From Clostridiales bacterium (GTDB taxonomy: Bacteria > Bacillota > Clostridia > Saccharofermentanales > Saccharofermentanaceae): DNA of 43,862 bases. Made by a program: the position numbers and the translations under genes. This document shows, piece after piece, positions 1 through 7,984 of this stretch. The DNA lies in the NCBI GenBank assembly GCA_017428155.1, contig JAFRRJ010000032.1, positions 1 through 43,862 on the forward strand, read 5' to 3'. Under the pieces are notes generated by a model. That model did not search any database. It was not told where the DNA came from and saw nothing but the letters and a program-made list of their open reading frames with translations. Position 1 is the first letter of the stretch. The number at the start of each line of letters is the position of its first letter.

Positions 1-31
1 CCTCGAATTTTGATATATACTTTTTTCGAGG
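1..31. other. imperfectly bounded inverted repeat at window edge
   Basis: The first and last seven bases (CCTCGAA and TTCGAGG) are complementary and enclose a 17-base AT-rich loop. The window edge cuts off any context, so its role (terminator or end of an upstream repeat) cannot be judged. Confidence 0.35.
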
Positions 32-84
32 TATGAAAGCAAAGATAATGTCCAGGCAGACAAACCGAATTCACCGGTTCTATA

Positions 85-263
85 ATCGGATACGTTAGTG
101 TTACAAAACGTGTCCAAAAACAGCAAAATTTCAAAAAGTGCAAAAATCGGATACGTTAGTGTTACAAAACGTATCCAAAAACAGCAAAATTTCAAAAAGT
201 GCAAAAATCGGATACGTTAGTATTACAAAACGTATCCAAAAACAGCAAAATTTCAAAAAGTGC
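85..263. repeat. three tandem 61-bp intergenic repeats, each with a hairpin
   Basis: Three head-to-tail copies begin at 85, 146 and 207 and are nearly identical. Each holds inverted arms GGATACGTT and AACGTATCC around a loop of about 10 bases, followed by an A-rich stretch ending in AAAAAGTGC. The first copy has GTGTCC in its right arm, which still pairs through G-T. No gene is supported across the array; the small ORFs on both strands simply follow the repeat. This is not a CRISPR array, because the units abut without variable spacers. Confidence 0.8.
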
Positions 264-266
264 TTA

Positions 267-312
267 ATTCCAAATTTTTTCCAACTTTTTATGCAAAAAA
301 GTTGGAAGAAAA
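267..312. terminator. bidirectional hairpin with A and T tracts
   Basis: Arms CCAACTTTTT and AAAAAGTTGG flank a short ATGC-centred loop, with T-rich sequence before and A-rich sequence after. It could end transcripts from either side. The upstream gene it would serve lies outside the window or is missing. Confidence 0.45.
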
Positions 313-400
313 ATAGCATTTAATGTGACACCGAGCATTGAAGCAGGCACCATCAAAAAGTGCTTCCACGCCGTGACCCCTAAATCCGCCTCCCTCCCAA

Positions 401-434
401 GATAAAGAGCTGCCTCATTTTGAGACAGCTCCTC
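401..434 (-). terminator. Rho-independent terminator of the glycosyltransferase gene
   Basis: On the minus strand, arms GAGCTG and CAGCTC with additional CTC/GAG pairing form a hairpin followed by CTTTATC. It lies about 25 bases past the stop codon of the glycosyltransferase at 458. Confidence 0.6.
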
Positions 435-457
435 TTTGGTTATGTGGGTATATGTAC

Positions 458-1774
458 TTAAGAAATCTTTCTTGTCGATTCTGACTGCGATATCTCCGCT
501 TTGAGCGAAGATGTCGTTGCCTTGTGATGGATCGGCTTCCAGCCGGGGTTAACGAAGAGTGCAGTAAATGCGATCGGGATATAAGTAAGCATGAACAGCG
601 GGAATGTGATCGTTGAGAAGATCTTTCTTGCTGCTGAAGCATGGATATTCTTCCATTCCGTGATCGTGGTAATGCATCCGAGCACGAAGAGCATTGCACA
701 TGCGTTGAAAACTGTCTCAAACATCGACCACACCGCGATCATGATGTTATTGCCCGTTACTGCGCCGATGATGCCGTAGAGAAGATTGCAGATTATCGAG
801 ATCGCTGTAAGGAAGAATGCCGGCATGATGTTCATTGCCATATCAAATGCTGCAAAGCTTCCGTGTACTGTCTCATAAATGAGATCCTTGCCGTACTTCT
901 GGAATACCTGGATGTAGCCTCTTGCCCAGCGCATACGCTGTGTGATGGACTGCTTAAGTGAAGTAGGCTGTTCATCATAGAAGACCGCACTTCTGCAGAA
1001 AGCGATCTTACGGCCCTTGCATACGCGGTTGATCGTGAACTCGATATCCTCTGTAAGAAGGTGGAAAGGCCAGCCGCCGATATCCTTGAGAACGCTGTTT
1101 GCGAAGAAGAATCCCGTGCCTGAGATGGCTGCAGAAGAATTGACCTTATATCTTGCATAGTTAAGATACATGGATTCTCTTAAGAACCAGAGTCCGTAGC
1201 CTGAACTGATCCAGTTATCACCGTAGTTCTTTGTGTCACGGTATGAGGTGATAACGTCGTTGCCTTCAAGATGGCACTTGTGCATCTCTGTGATATAGTC
1301 AGGAGCAAGTATATTGTCGGCATCGAAAACAAAGAAACCGTCAAATCCTTCGGGATAGTCTCTCTTGATCTCATTGAGGAGGGCTTCCATAGCATAGCCC
1401 TTACCGATAAGAGTCTTTGATTCACGTGTATATGCGACAGCATTATGCTCAACAGCAATGTCGTATGTGTTGTCGGTGCAGTTGTCTGCCATAACGAATG
1501 TCGTTACATGACCGGGGTATGTCTGGTTGTTGATACTGTCGATCAGATCACCGATAACGTTTGCTTCATTACGTGCACAGATGAGGACAGCGTAGTGCTT
1601 AAGGTTTTTCTCACAAAGGCTCTCATCAGCTGTGTCCGTGTTCTTCTGAAGTTTCTTTGCTTTGCGTTCACGTCTCTGCATCACGAGCGAGATCGGTACA
1701 TAAAGGAACTGATATGAGTAGCAGACCGCGAAGATCGCTGTGATTATGAAGTTAATAATTCTAATAGTTTCCAT
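458..1774 (-). CDS. membrane glycosyltransferase, family 2 (processive type)
   Basis: The 438-residue protein has an N-terminal membrane helix (about residues 5-30), a cytoplasmic GT-A domain (about 58-300) and three or four C-terminal membrane helices. The domain opens with the nucleotide-sugar binding strand AVLICARNEANVI. It has a DAD motif at 151-153, TED at 241-243 and QRMRW at 279-283, matching the D, DxD, TED, QxxRW pattern of BcsA/NodC/hyaluronan-synthase-like enzymes. Such enzymes make beta-linked polysaccharides at the membrane; the sugar cannot be told from sequence. The start has GGGAG about 9 bases upstream. It is transcribed alone and divergently from the macro-domain gene. Confidence 0.85.
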   Translation of the reverse strand: METIRIINFIITAIFAVCYSYQFLYVPISLVMQRRERKAKKLQKNTDTADESLCEKNLKHYAVLICARNEANVIGDLIDSINNQTYPGHVTTFVMADNCTDNTYDIAVEHNAVAYTRESKTLIGKGYAMEALLNEIKRDYPEGFDGFFVFDADNILAPDYITEMHKCHLEGNDVITSYRDTKNYGDNWISSGYGLWFLRESMYLNYARYKVNSSAAISGTGFFFANSVLKDIGGWPFHLLTEDIEFTINRVCKGRKIAFCRSAVFYDEQPTSLKQSITQRMRWARGYIQVFQKYGKDLIYETVHGSFAAFDMAMNIMPAFFLTAISIICNLLYGIIGAVTGNNIMIAVWSMFETVFNACAMLFVLGCITTITEWKNIHASAARKIFSTITFPLFMLTYIPIAFTALFVNPGWKPIHHKATTSSLKAEISQSESTRKIS

Positions 1775-1879
1775 GTTTTCATCTCCCGGCAGTATTATTG
1801 CACAGCAAATATTAAAATTAAAACTATAAAAACCTTAATATTTCCTTAAGATTGAGGCAATTTTTGTGCAACGGGGACG

Positions 1880-1905
1880 TACTTTTGCCCAATCTGGCAA
1901 AAGTA
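1880..1905. promoter_or_regulatory. perfect 10-bp inverted repeat between divergent genes
   Basis: TACTTTTGCC (1880-1889) and GGCAAAAGTA (1896-1905) are perfectly complementary with a 6-base loop. The repeat sits between the glycosyltransferase and macro-domain genes, upstream of both, so it could be a shared operator. No T tract follows the arms on the plus strand, so a terminator is less likely. Confidence 0.45.
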
Positions 1906-1968
1906 TAGAATTTATTGTCAAATATCTCCATTGAATCTGCTTACGTAATACTTACACGTTTGTCACAT

Positions 1969-1998
1969 TTGTTTACCGTGTGCCCGAGGGACTATAAT
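1969..1998 (+). promoter_or_regulatory. promoter of the macro-domain gene
   Basis: TTGTTT (1969-1974) and TATAAT (1993-1998) are separated by 18 bases. Transcription would begin near 2005. This excludes the upstream in-frame starts at 1915 and 1999 and supports translation from 2029. Confidence 0.55.
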
Positions 1999-2028
1999 AT
2001 GGGAAATTACGGTATAAAGGGTGCAAGT

Positions 2029-3180
2029 ATGGCTTTTAAGATCATCCGCAACGACATAACAAAGGTCAAAGCTGACGCTATAGTCAATTCTGCCAATCCC
2101 GATCCTGTCTGCATGCCGGGGTCTGACAGCGCTGTTTATCTGGCTGCGGGCGCTGAAAAGCTCCTTGAAGAGCTCAAAAAAGCAGGGCATATCAAACCCG
2201 GGCAGGTGGCTGTAACGCCTGCATTCGGCCTTGATGCCGGATACATCTTTCATACGGTGGGGCCGGTCTGGAACGGCGGAGATGAAGGAGAGCGGGAAAC
2301 TGTCAGGGAATGCTATACCAACTGCCTTAACAAAGCAAAAGAAATGGGCATAGAGAGCATTGCATTTCCGCTTATATCCACGGGTGTATACGGTTTTCCC
2401 AAGGCGGAGGCGCTTCTTATCGCAACATCCGTATTCAGCAGTTTCCTGTCGGAAAACGACATGGATATTACGCTCGTTGTTTTCGATAACGAGTCATTCA
2501 GCCTGTCAGACAAGATCTTTGCAGGTGTTGATCAGTTTATCGATGAGAATTATGTTGAGCTTAAGACCGACGAGGAATACTGCGGTACTGCTGCCGGATT
2601 TGCCGCGGGACAGGCTTCTGCCTCAGCTTTTGACGGTATTCTTGCCGGGGAGGCTTCAATTGAGCCTGAAGATCAGGAGATAAGGCGCAGGGAGAACAGC
2701 CTGAGAAAAGGACTGTTCGGAAGCCGTCTCAGTGCCCCGGCCAGGGATATGGAGTCCGCCCCGGCAGGTGCTTTTATTGCAAAAAGCGCTGCAGTGCCCG
2801 TGCCTAAGGAGAGGTCTCTTGAGGACGTGGTCAAAAATGTAGCAGATACGTGGTCTGAAAGTCTTTTAAGGATGATAGACGAGAAGGGTTTTACGGATAC
2901 CGAAGTCTATAAGCGCGCCAATGTCGACAGGAAGTTATTCTCAAAGATAAGGATAAACAGATTCTATCAGCCGAAGAAGAATACTGCCGTGGCGTTTGCC
3001 CTTGCATTAAGGCTCAATGTTGACGAGACCAAGGATTTTCTTAAGCGCGCCGGATATGCGTTTTCGCCGTCGAGCAAGTTCGATCTGATCGTTGAGTATT
3101 TTATCGATCAGAAGGTCTACGACATATATACGATCAACTTAGCACTTTTCGAGCACGGACAGCCGCTTCTGGGCGAATGA
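2029..3180 (+). CDS. macro-domain (ADP-ribose-binding) protein with C-terminal HTH-like domain
   Basis: Residues 1 to about 165 are a macro domain, with VKADAIVNSANPDP and STGVYGFPKAEA marking the two ADP-ribose-binding loops. The usual glycine-rich GGGGVD segment is replaced by CMPGSDSAV, so catalysis may differ from O-acetyl-ADP-ribose deacetylases. A low-complexity linker (about 180-260) leads to a C-terminal region of about 115 residues. There, the segment around RANVDRKLFSKIR, and the ALALRLNVDETKDFLKRAGY that follows, read like a helix-turn-helix with an extension. The start at 2029 fits the promoter and an AAAGGG site 8 bases upstream; in-frame starts exist at 1915 (TTG) and 1999. A VWA gene follows. 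A signalling or regulatory role in ADP-ribose metabolism is inference. Confidence 0.8.
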   Translation: MAFKIIRNDITKVKADAIVNSANPDPVCMPGSDSAVYLAAGAEKLLEELKKAGHIKPGQVAVTPAFGLDAGYIFHTVGPVWNGGDEGERETVRECYTNCLNKAKEMGIESIAFPLISTGVYGFPKAEALLIATSVFSSFLSENDMDITLVVFDNESFSLSDKIFAGVDQFIDENYVELKTDEEYCGTAAGFAAGQASASAFDGILAGEASIEPEDQEIRRRENSLRKGLFGSRLSAPARDMESAPAGAFIAKSAAVPVPKERSLEDVVKNVADTWSESLLRMIDEKGFTDTEVYKRANVDRKLFSKIRINRFYQPKKNTAVAFALALRLNVDETKDFLKRAGYAFSPSSKFDLIVEYFIDQKVYDIYTINLALFEHGQPLLGE

Positions 3181-3211
3181 TCATCCGGTCTGATCCGGAC
3201 ACCTCGAAAAT

Positions 3212-3228
3212 GTCGCCCGGCAGGCGAC
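3212..3228 (+). other. small GC-rich hairpin between macro and VWA genes
   Basis: GTCGCC and GGCGAC enclose CGGCA. No T tract follows, so it is more likely an mRNA processing or stability element, or a weak attenuator, than a full terminator. Confidence 0.3.
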
Positions 3229-3308
3229 CATCACCCCCTTTGAAATTTCTATACTGAACTCACAACAGGACAGCCGGGATAATGCCGGCGGAAAGTGAGG
3301 AAAGCAAA

Positions 3309-3980
3309 ATGAAAAAGGGATTGACAGAGATCGTATTTATTTTAGACCGCAGCGGTTCCATGGGAGGTCTCGAAAAGGATACTATCGGAGGCTATAACTC
3401 CATGATCGAAAAGCAGAAGGAGGAAGATGGTGAAGCGCTTATCTCGACGGTGCTTTTCGACCACGAGACGGAAGTCCTTCATGACAGAGTTCCGCTCGGC
3501 GAAGTAAAGCCCATAACCGGTGAGGAATACTTTGTCAGAGGTTCAACGGCGCTTCTTGATGCAGTAGGCGGAGCAGTCAGCCACATAGGCAACGTCCACA
3601 AGTACGCAAGACCTGAGGATGTTCCGGAGAAGACACTGTTCATAATAACGACTGACGGAATGGAGAATTCAAGCAGACGTTATACCTATGACAAGGTCAA
3701 GAAGATGATCGAGAGGCAGAAGGCAAAGTATCACTGGGAATTCATATTCCTCGGCGCCAATATCGATGCGGTAAGCGTAGCGGACAGGTTCGGTGTCGAC
3801 AAGAGCAGGGCGGTAAGATACGAATGCGACAGCGAAGGTACAAAGCTCAATTACCAGGTAATGGGAAAGATGGTGTCCTGTGCGAGAGCGGCAGCTTCGG
3901 CCTGTGCAATGGAGGAAGCATTTGATTCTGATAACATGCTCAGCGACATCCGTAAGGACTATGAGAGAAGACATAAGTAA
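3309..3980 (+). CDS. von Willebrand factor A domain protein
   Basis: The 223-residue soluble protein is almost entirely one VWA domain. The MIDAS motif DRSGS is at residues 13-17, a later threonine lies in VRGSTALLD, and an aspartate lies in ITTDGMENSS. It therefore probably binds a divalent metal and a partner protein. No signal peptide or membrane helix is present, which sets it apart from the membrane VWA proteins at 21301 and 22340. The start at 3309 has GAGGAAA about 7 bases upstream; an in-frame ATG at 3282 has no such site. Its place behind the macro-domain gene suggests the pair works together, by inference from context only. Confidence 0.8.
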   Translation: MKKGLTEIVFILDRSGSMGGLEKDTIGGYNSMIEKQKEEDGEALISTVLFDHETEVLHDRVPLGEVKPITGEEYFVRGSTALLDAVGGAVSHIGNVHKYARPEDVPEKTLFIITTDGMENSSRRYTYDKVKKMIERQKAKYHWEFIFLGANIDAVSVADRFGVDKSRAVRYECDSEGTKLNYQVMGKMVSCARAAASACAMEEAFDSDNMLSDIRKDYERRHK

Positions 3981-3990
3981 ATTCACTATC

Positions 3991-4019
3991 CCGGCAGGTC
4001 TCATCGCCTGCCGGTTTTT
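3991..4019 (+). terminator. Rho-independent terminator after the VWA gene
   Basis: CCGGCAGG and CCTGCCGG form a perfect 8-bp stem with an 8-base loop, followed by TTTTTG. It ends the macro-VWA transcript 11 bases after the stop codon. Confidence 0.85.
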
Positions 4020-4117
4020 GTCCGGAAAACAGGACTGCCCCCCGTTATTGTCCCCCTAAAAGGATTTTAAATGCCTTATAATGTGCTCAAAAGATCAGTT
4101 CAGGGAGGTTCATCAGT

Positions 4118-5353
4118 ATGCATGAGATCAAGTGCCCGAAGTGCGGCGAGATATTCCAGGTGGATGATTCAGGCTATGCACAACTGTTAAGCCAGGTAAG
4201 GGACGAGGCTTTCGAAGAGGAGCTCCATAAGCGTGCGCTGGCCATGGAGGTCAAGAGCAAGGACGATCTTAAGATTGCCAGGATGGAGCAGGAGAAGTCT
4301 TTCAGCAAGGTTCTGAATGACAAGGATAAAGCTCTTGCGGACAAGGAAGCTGAGATCTTGCAGCTCAGGAATCAGATTGCCCTGAATGACAGCGAGAAGA
4401 AGCTTGCAATAAGCGATGCCGTCCGCGATAAGGACAAGGAGATCGCTGACAGGGAAGCCAGGATCATTGAGCTTAAGAGCAAGATCGACAGCCAGAAGAC
4501 CGAGAGTGCTCTTAAGGAGAAGAGTATCGAAGAGAATTTCAGGAACCAGCTCAAGGTCAAGGACGAGCAGATCGAATACTATAAAGATTTCAAGGCCCGC
4601 CAGTCTACGAAGATGGTCGGCGAGAGTCTTGAGCAGCACTGCCGGAACCAGTTTGACAGCATAAGGATGACCGCTTTCCCGAATGCATATTTTGAGAAGG
4701 ATAATGAAGTCAGCGGCTCAGGCAGCAAGGGTGACTTTATCTTCAGGGAGAAGGACAGCGAAGGTACGGAATTTATCTCCATCATGTTCGAGATGAAGAA
4801 TGAGATGGATACCACCGCTACAAAGCACAAGAACGAGGATTTCTTCAAGGAACTCGACAAGGACAGGACGGAGAAGGGCTGTGAATATGCTGTGCTCGTC
4901 TCGCTTCTTGAGAGTGATAACGAGCTTTATAACAACGGCATTGTTGATGTCTCCTACAGATATCCGAAGATGTATGTGATAAGGCCGCAGTTTTTTATTC
5001 CGATGATCACTCTTTTGAGGAATGCCGCACTTAATTCCCTTAAGTATCAGAAGGAGCTTCAGGTCGTAAGGAACCAGCAGCTTGATCTTTATAATTTCGA
5101 AGCTAATATGCAGGAATTCAAGGACGCTTTCGGACGCAACTACAGGATCGCATCCGAGAAGTTCCAGAATGCGATAGAAGAGATCGACAAGACGATAGAT
5201 CATCTCGAGAAGGTCAAGAAGGCACTTCAGACTTCGGAGAACAACTTAAGACTTGCAAATGACAAGGCTGACGGTCTTTCCATCAAGAAGCTTACGAAGA
5301 ACGCGCCTTCTGTGAGGCAGATGTTCGATGATCTGAAAGAAGACGGGGAGTAA
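4118..5353 (+). CDS. DUF2130 family coiled-coil protein
   Basis: The 411-residue protein opens with a zinc-ribbon-like CPKC at residues 6-9. A long charged coiled coil (about 30-165) follows, then the DUF2130 domain (about 170-390). That domain contains GSKGDFIFRE and FEMKNEMD, which resemble the acidic and lysine residues of restriction-endonuclease-like folds. Members of this family have no settled function; a nucleic-acid-directed role is plausible from the fold resemblance only. GGGAGG lies about 13 bases before the ATG and a TATAAT at 4077-4082, but I see no good -35 box. Confidence 0.8.
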   Translation: MHEIKCPKCGEIFQVDDSGYAQLLSQVRDEAFEEELHKRALAMEVKSKDDLKIARMEQEKSFSKVLNDKDKALADKEAEILQLRNQIALNDSEKKLAISDAVRDKDKEIADREARIIELKSKIDSQKTESALKEKSIEENFRNQLKVKDEQIEYYKDFKARQSTKMVGESLEQHCRNQFDSIRMTAFPNAYFEKDNEVSGSGSKGDFIFREKDSEGTEFISIMFEMKNEMDTTATKHKNEDFFKELDKDRTEKGCEYAVLVSLLESDNELYNNGIVDVSYRYPKMYVIRPQFFIPMITLLRNAALNSLKYQKELQVVRNQQLDLYNFEANMQEFKDAFGRNYRIASEKFQNAIEEIDKTIDHLEKVKKALQTSENNLRLANDKADGLSIKKLTKNAPSVRQMFDDLKEDGE

Positions 5354-5475
5354 CCGGCTCTTCATACACGACAACCCTTGCTCTGTGGAGTATAATTATT
5401 GCGTTATTTATTTTGCGCGCGTTTTTCGCGCGTATAAAAGATTACAAATTCTGGGAGTGGCGGGAGTAACTTCAG
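5354..5475 (+). promoter_or_regulatory. leader of the sugar-sensing operon, with CG-rich hairpin
   Basis: A -10-like TATAAT lies at 5391-5396 without a convincing -35 box. In the presumed leader, CGCGCG (5416-5421) and CGCGCG (5427-5432) pair around TTTTT. The alternating CG core recalls the 26-bp palindrome at 10599-10624 at the other end of this operon. Confidence 0.4.
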
Positions 5476-6513
5476 GTGGTAAGGAAGGTCTCCAGGAACA
5501 GCATAGCGGTTACGGTACTGGCGGGTATAGTTCTCGTTCTTTTTGTCGCAACTGTAGCGGGGCTCCTTTACTACAGGAAGATGATCAAGGATCTCAATGA
5601 GGTTCAGGAGGAAGTCTACGAGGAGTACACGAGACTTTACGCCTATATCGCCGAAGATCCGGACAGTAAGCTTTCCAAAAAGATCTATAAGGCTTTCTGC
5701 GAATATGCCAGGGATAACGGCTGCTATGTCGAGATGACCGGCCAGAACCTGTCTACCAACTATTCCAAGGCTGACAGGATAAATATAGCGATCAGCTCCA
5801 AAGTTGACGGGATAATACTGGAAGGTGACAACTCCGAAGAGACAAGGGAACTCATTGATAAGGCATGGAATAACGGCATTCCTGTCGTTACGGTCCTGTC
5901 TGACAATAAAGATTCAAAGAGGATCAGCTTTGTAGGGCTTAATGACTACAGTGTCGGAGCCGAATACGGCAAAGCGCTTGCTGAACTCCGCGCCAGGGAC
6001 AATAAGCAGCCTTTAACGGCCTTGATCCTTTTGGATGCCGAAGAGCGCAACTACGATGACATGATCCATACTGCGATCATACAGGAAGCTTCAGGAAGAT
6101 ATATAAATCTTTCATCGGAGAAGGTAAACACATCAACACCGTTCGCTTCGGAAGAAGACGTTATGAACAAGCTTGATGCGCTGACGAGCATGCCTGATGT
6201 CATCATATGCCTGAACGACAGAACGACAGAGAGCGTTATCCAGTACATCGTCGATAAGAATCTGGTAGGAAAGACAACGATACTGGGCTATTCCGATACG
6301 GAGACGATATTGAAGGCTATTAATAAAGGTTCGGTATATGCGACCGTTGCCATAGAAGCCAATGTTCTGGCAAGGCAGTGTGTGGACGCGTTAAACGAGT
6401 ACAACAATAACAATGCAGAATATGTAAGTGACTATTTCGTTGCGGATTATGTCCTGATAAACCACGGAAATCTCGACAGTTACGATCCGGAGGGCAGCAA
6501 TGAGGGTGGATAA
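5476..6513 (+). CDS. membrane-anchored sugar-binding protein (periplasmic-binding fold)
   Basis: The 345-residue protein has one N-terminal membrane helix (about residues 9-33) with no lipobox cysteine. An extracellular type I periplasmic-binding fold of the RbsB/LacI kind follows, seen in SSKVDGIILEGDNSEET, GIPVVTVLSDN and VGLNDYSVGAEYG. The GTG start has GGGAG 9 bases upstream. It overlaps the kinase gene by 14 bases. An anchored binding protein encoded directly before a YesM-type kinase is typical of a sugar co-receptor that presents ligand to the kinase; that role is inference. Confidence 0.8.
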   Translation: MVRKVSRNSIAVTVLAGIVLVLFVATVAGLLYYRKMIKDLNEVQEEVYEEYTRLYAYIAEDPDSKLSKKIYKAFCEYARDNGCYVEMTGQNLSTNYSKADRINIAISSKVDGIILEGDNSEETRELIDKAWNNGIPVVTVLSDNKDSKRISFVGLNDYSVGAEYGKALAELRARDNKQPLTALILLDAEERNYDDMIHTAIIQEASGRYINLSSEKVNTSTPFASEEDVMNKLDALTSMPDVIICLNDRTTESVIQYIVDKNLVGKTTILGYSDTETILKAINKGSVYATVAIEANVLARQCVDALNEYNNNNAEYVSDYFVADYVLINHGNLDSYDPEGSNEGG

Positions 6514-7984
6514 GTTCTTTTCGAATATAAAGATCTCCCGCAAGCTTGTTGCTGTTTTTCTTGCGACATCGGTCATTGCGATGTGTGTCAATCTTTTTAT
6601 CTACATTAACCTGAACCAGGCCTTAGATAAGATCAACTCCGTATTCTCGAGCAACATCAGTCTGAACGAGCTGTCGGATAACCTGAATAAGACTCACCAG
6701 GGACTTACGGGCTATCTGGAGACGAAGGGCACTGATGATCTGGAGCTTTATTTCGCATCCTACCAGAATGTAAAGCAGATGATGAAACTGCTCAACAGCA
6801 ATGTTACTGACAATAACGTAAAGCTCGCGGAGCGTGATATCGGGAAAATGCTCGACACTTACCTTAAGACGGCTGATGAAGCCGTTCAGGCAAAGCGAGG
6901 CAGAAACATCGATGAATACACTGCAAAATACAACGAGTGCACCAGGATAAAAGACTATCTCAACACATATATCTACTCAGTCAACAATGAGCAGTTCAGA
7001 ACTAACTCGGAAAACTACATGGCGCTCGTAAATTCATTGAGATACACGGAGATCATGAGCATGCTGATCTTCGCTGTCGCATCCGTCATGAACGTTCTCC
7101 TCATAATCATCCTGACGAGCACGATCACGAGACCTTTGACAAGGCTCTCGGCCAAAGCCGAGGAGATCATTTCAGCAGGAAGCCCTGAGAATATCGAACC
7201 GCTGGAAGTCAGATCCGGTGATGAAGTCGGTAAAGTTACCATGGCGTTCAATGAGATGCTTGCATCCATCAAGGATTACATCGCACGTATCAGGACCCAG
7301 CTCATCACGCAGAGTGAGATGAAGGAGAAGAACCTTCTCATGGAGACGCACCTTAAGGACGCACAGCTTAAGTATCTTCAGTCTCAGATAAATCCCCACT
7401 TCCTGTTCAATACGCTTAACGCGGGCGCACAGCTTGCCATGATGGAAGGTGCTGACAGGACGGTCGAATACATTAGGAATATGGCAGACTTCTTCCGTTA
7501 TAACGTAAAGAAGAGTTCTGAGACGGTTAAGCTCTCTGAGGAGATCGAACTCGTTGATTCATATATGTATATCCTGAACGTAAGATTTGCCGGAGAGATG
7601 CTTTTCGAGAAGGACATAGACGAGAGTCTTCTTAACGTAATGGTTCCGTCCATGATCATCCAGCCTCTGGTCGAGAACTCAATAAAATACGGCATCAAGG
7701 ACTTAGAGCCCGGTGAGGGCAAGGTCACGCTCTCCGTATACCGTGAAGACGGATATGCCTGCATCAGGGTCAGTGACAACGGTATCGGCACAGATGAAGA
7801 GATCATCGAGAAGATCATGAATCATGAGAAAAAACCCTCTGAGACAAGAGGCGTAGGAATAACGAATGTTATGTCGAGGCTCGATCTTTACTACAACAAC
7901 AAGGAAGTTTTCGAGATGAAGAGCCGCAAGAACGAAGGAACACATGTAACGATAAAGATACCGTTGGAGGACACAAATGTATAA
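6500..7984 (+). CDS. sensor histidine kinase, YesM/LytS-type
   Basis: The 494-residue protein has membrane helices at about 15-37 and 187-207 flanking an extracellular helical sensor region. A HAMP domain (about 208-262), a His_kinase domain and an HATPase domain follow. The phosphoacceptor histidine lies near residue 299 in NPHFLFNTL, the hallmark of this class. The N box is PLVENSIKYGI, and the G boxes are VSDNGIGTD and GVGITNVMSRL. It overlaps the upstream binding-protein gene and the downstream regulator gene by 8 bases, so translational coupling is likely. It probably senses the state of the sugar-binding proteins and phosphorylates the regulator at 7977. Confidence 0.92.
   Translation: MRVDKFFSNIKISRKLVAVFLATSVIAMCVNLFIYINLNQALDKINSVFSSNISLNELSDNLNKTHQGLTGYLETKGTDDLELYFASYQNVKQMMKLLNSNVTDNNVKLAERDIGKMLDTYLKTADEAVQAKRGRNIDEYTAKYNECTRIKDYLNTYIYSVNNEQFRTNSENYMALVNSLRYTEIMSMLIFAVASVMNVLLIIILTSTITRPLTRLSAKAEEIISAGSPENIEPLEVRSGDEVGKVTMAFNEMLASIKDYIARIRTQLITQSEMKEKNLLMETHLKDAQLKYLQSQINPHFLFNTLNAGAQLAMMEGADRTVEYIRNMADFFRYNVKKSSETVKLSEEIELVDSYMYILNVRFAGEMLFEKDIDESLLNVMVPSMIIQPLVENSIKYGIKDLEPGEGKVTLSVYREDGYACIRVSDNGIGTDEEIIEKIMNHEKKPSETRGVGITNVMSRLDLYYNNKEVFEMKSRKNEGTHVTIKIPLEDTNV

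Noticed and set aside
85..263. CRISPR-like array
   Set aside because: The 61-bp units are directly joined and nearly identical throughout; there are no variable spacers and no cas genes nearby.
131..323. Short ORFs on both strands across the tandem repeats
   Set aside because: They follow the repeat period, lack ribosome sites and overlap each other; no protein-like pattern.
1915..2028. N-terminal extension of the macro-domain protein
   Set aside because: The extension is not domain-like, and a good promoter lies inside it, so translation from 2029 is preferred.
4187..4639. 150-codon minus-strand frame
   Set aside because: It is the mirror of the coiled-coil part of the DUF2130 gene, whose biased codons leave the opposite strand open.
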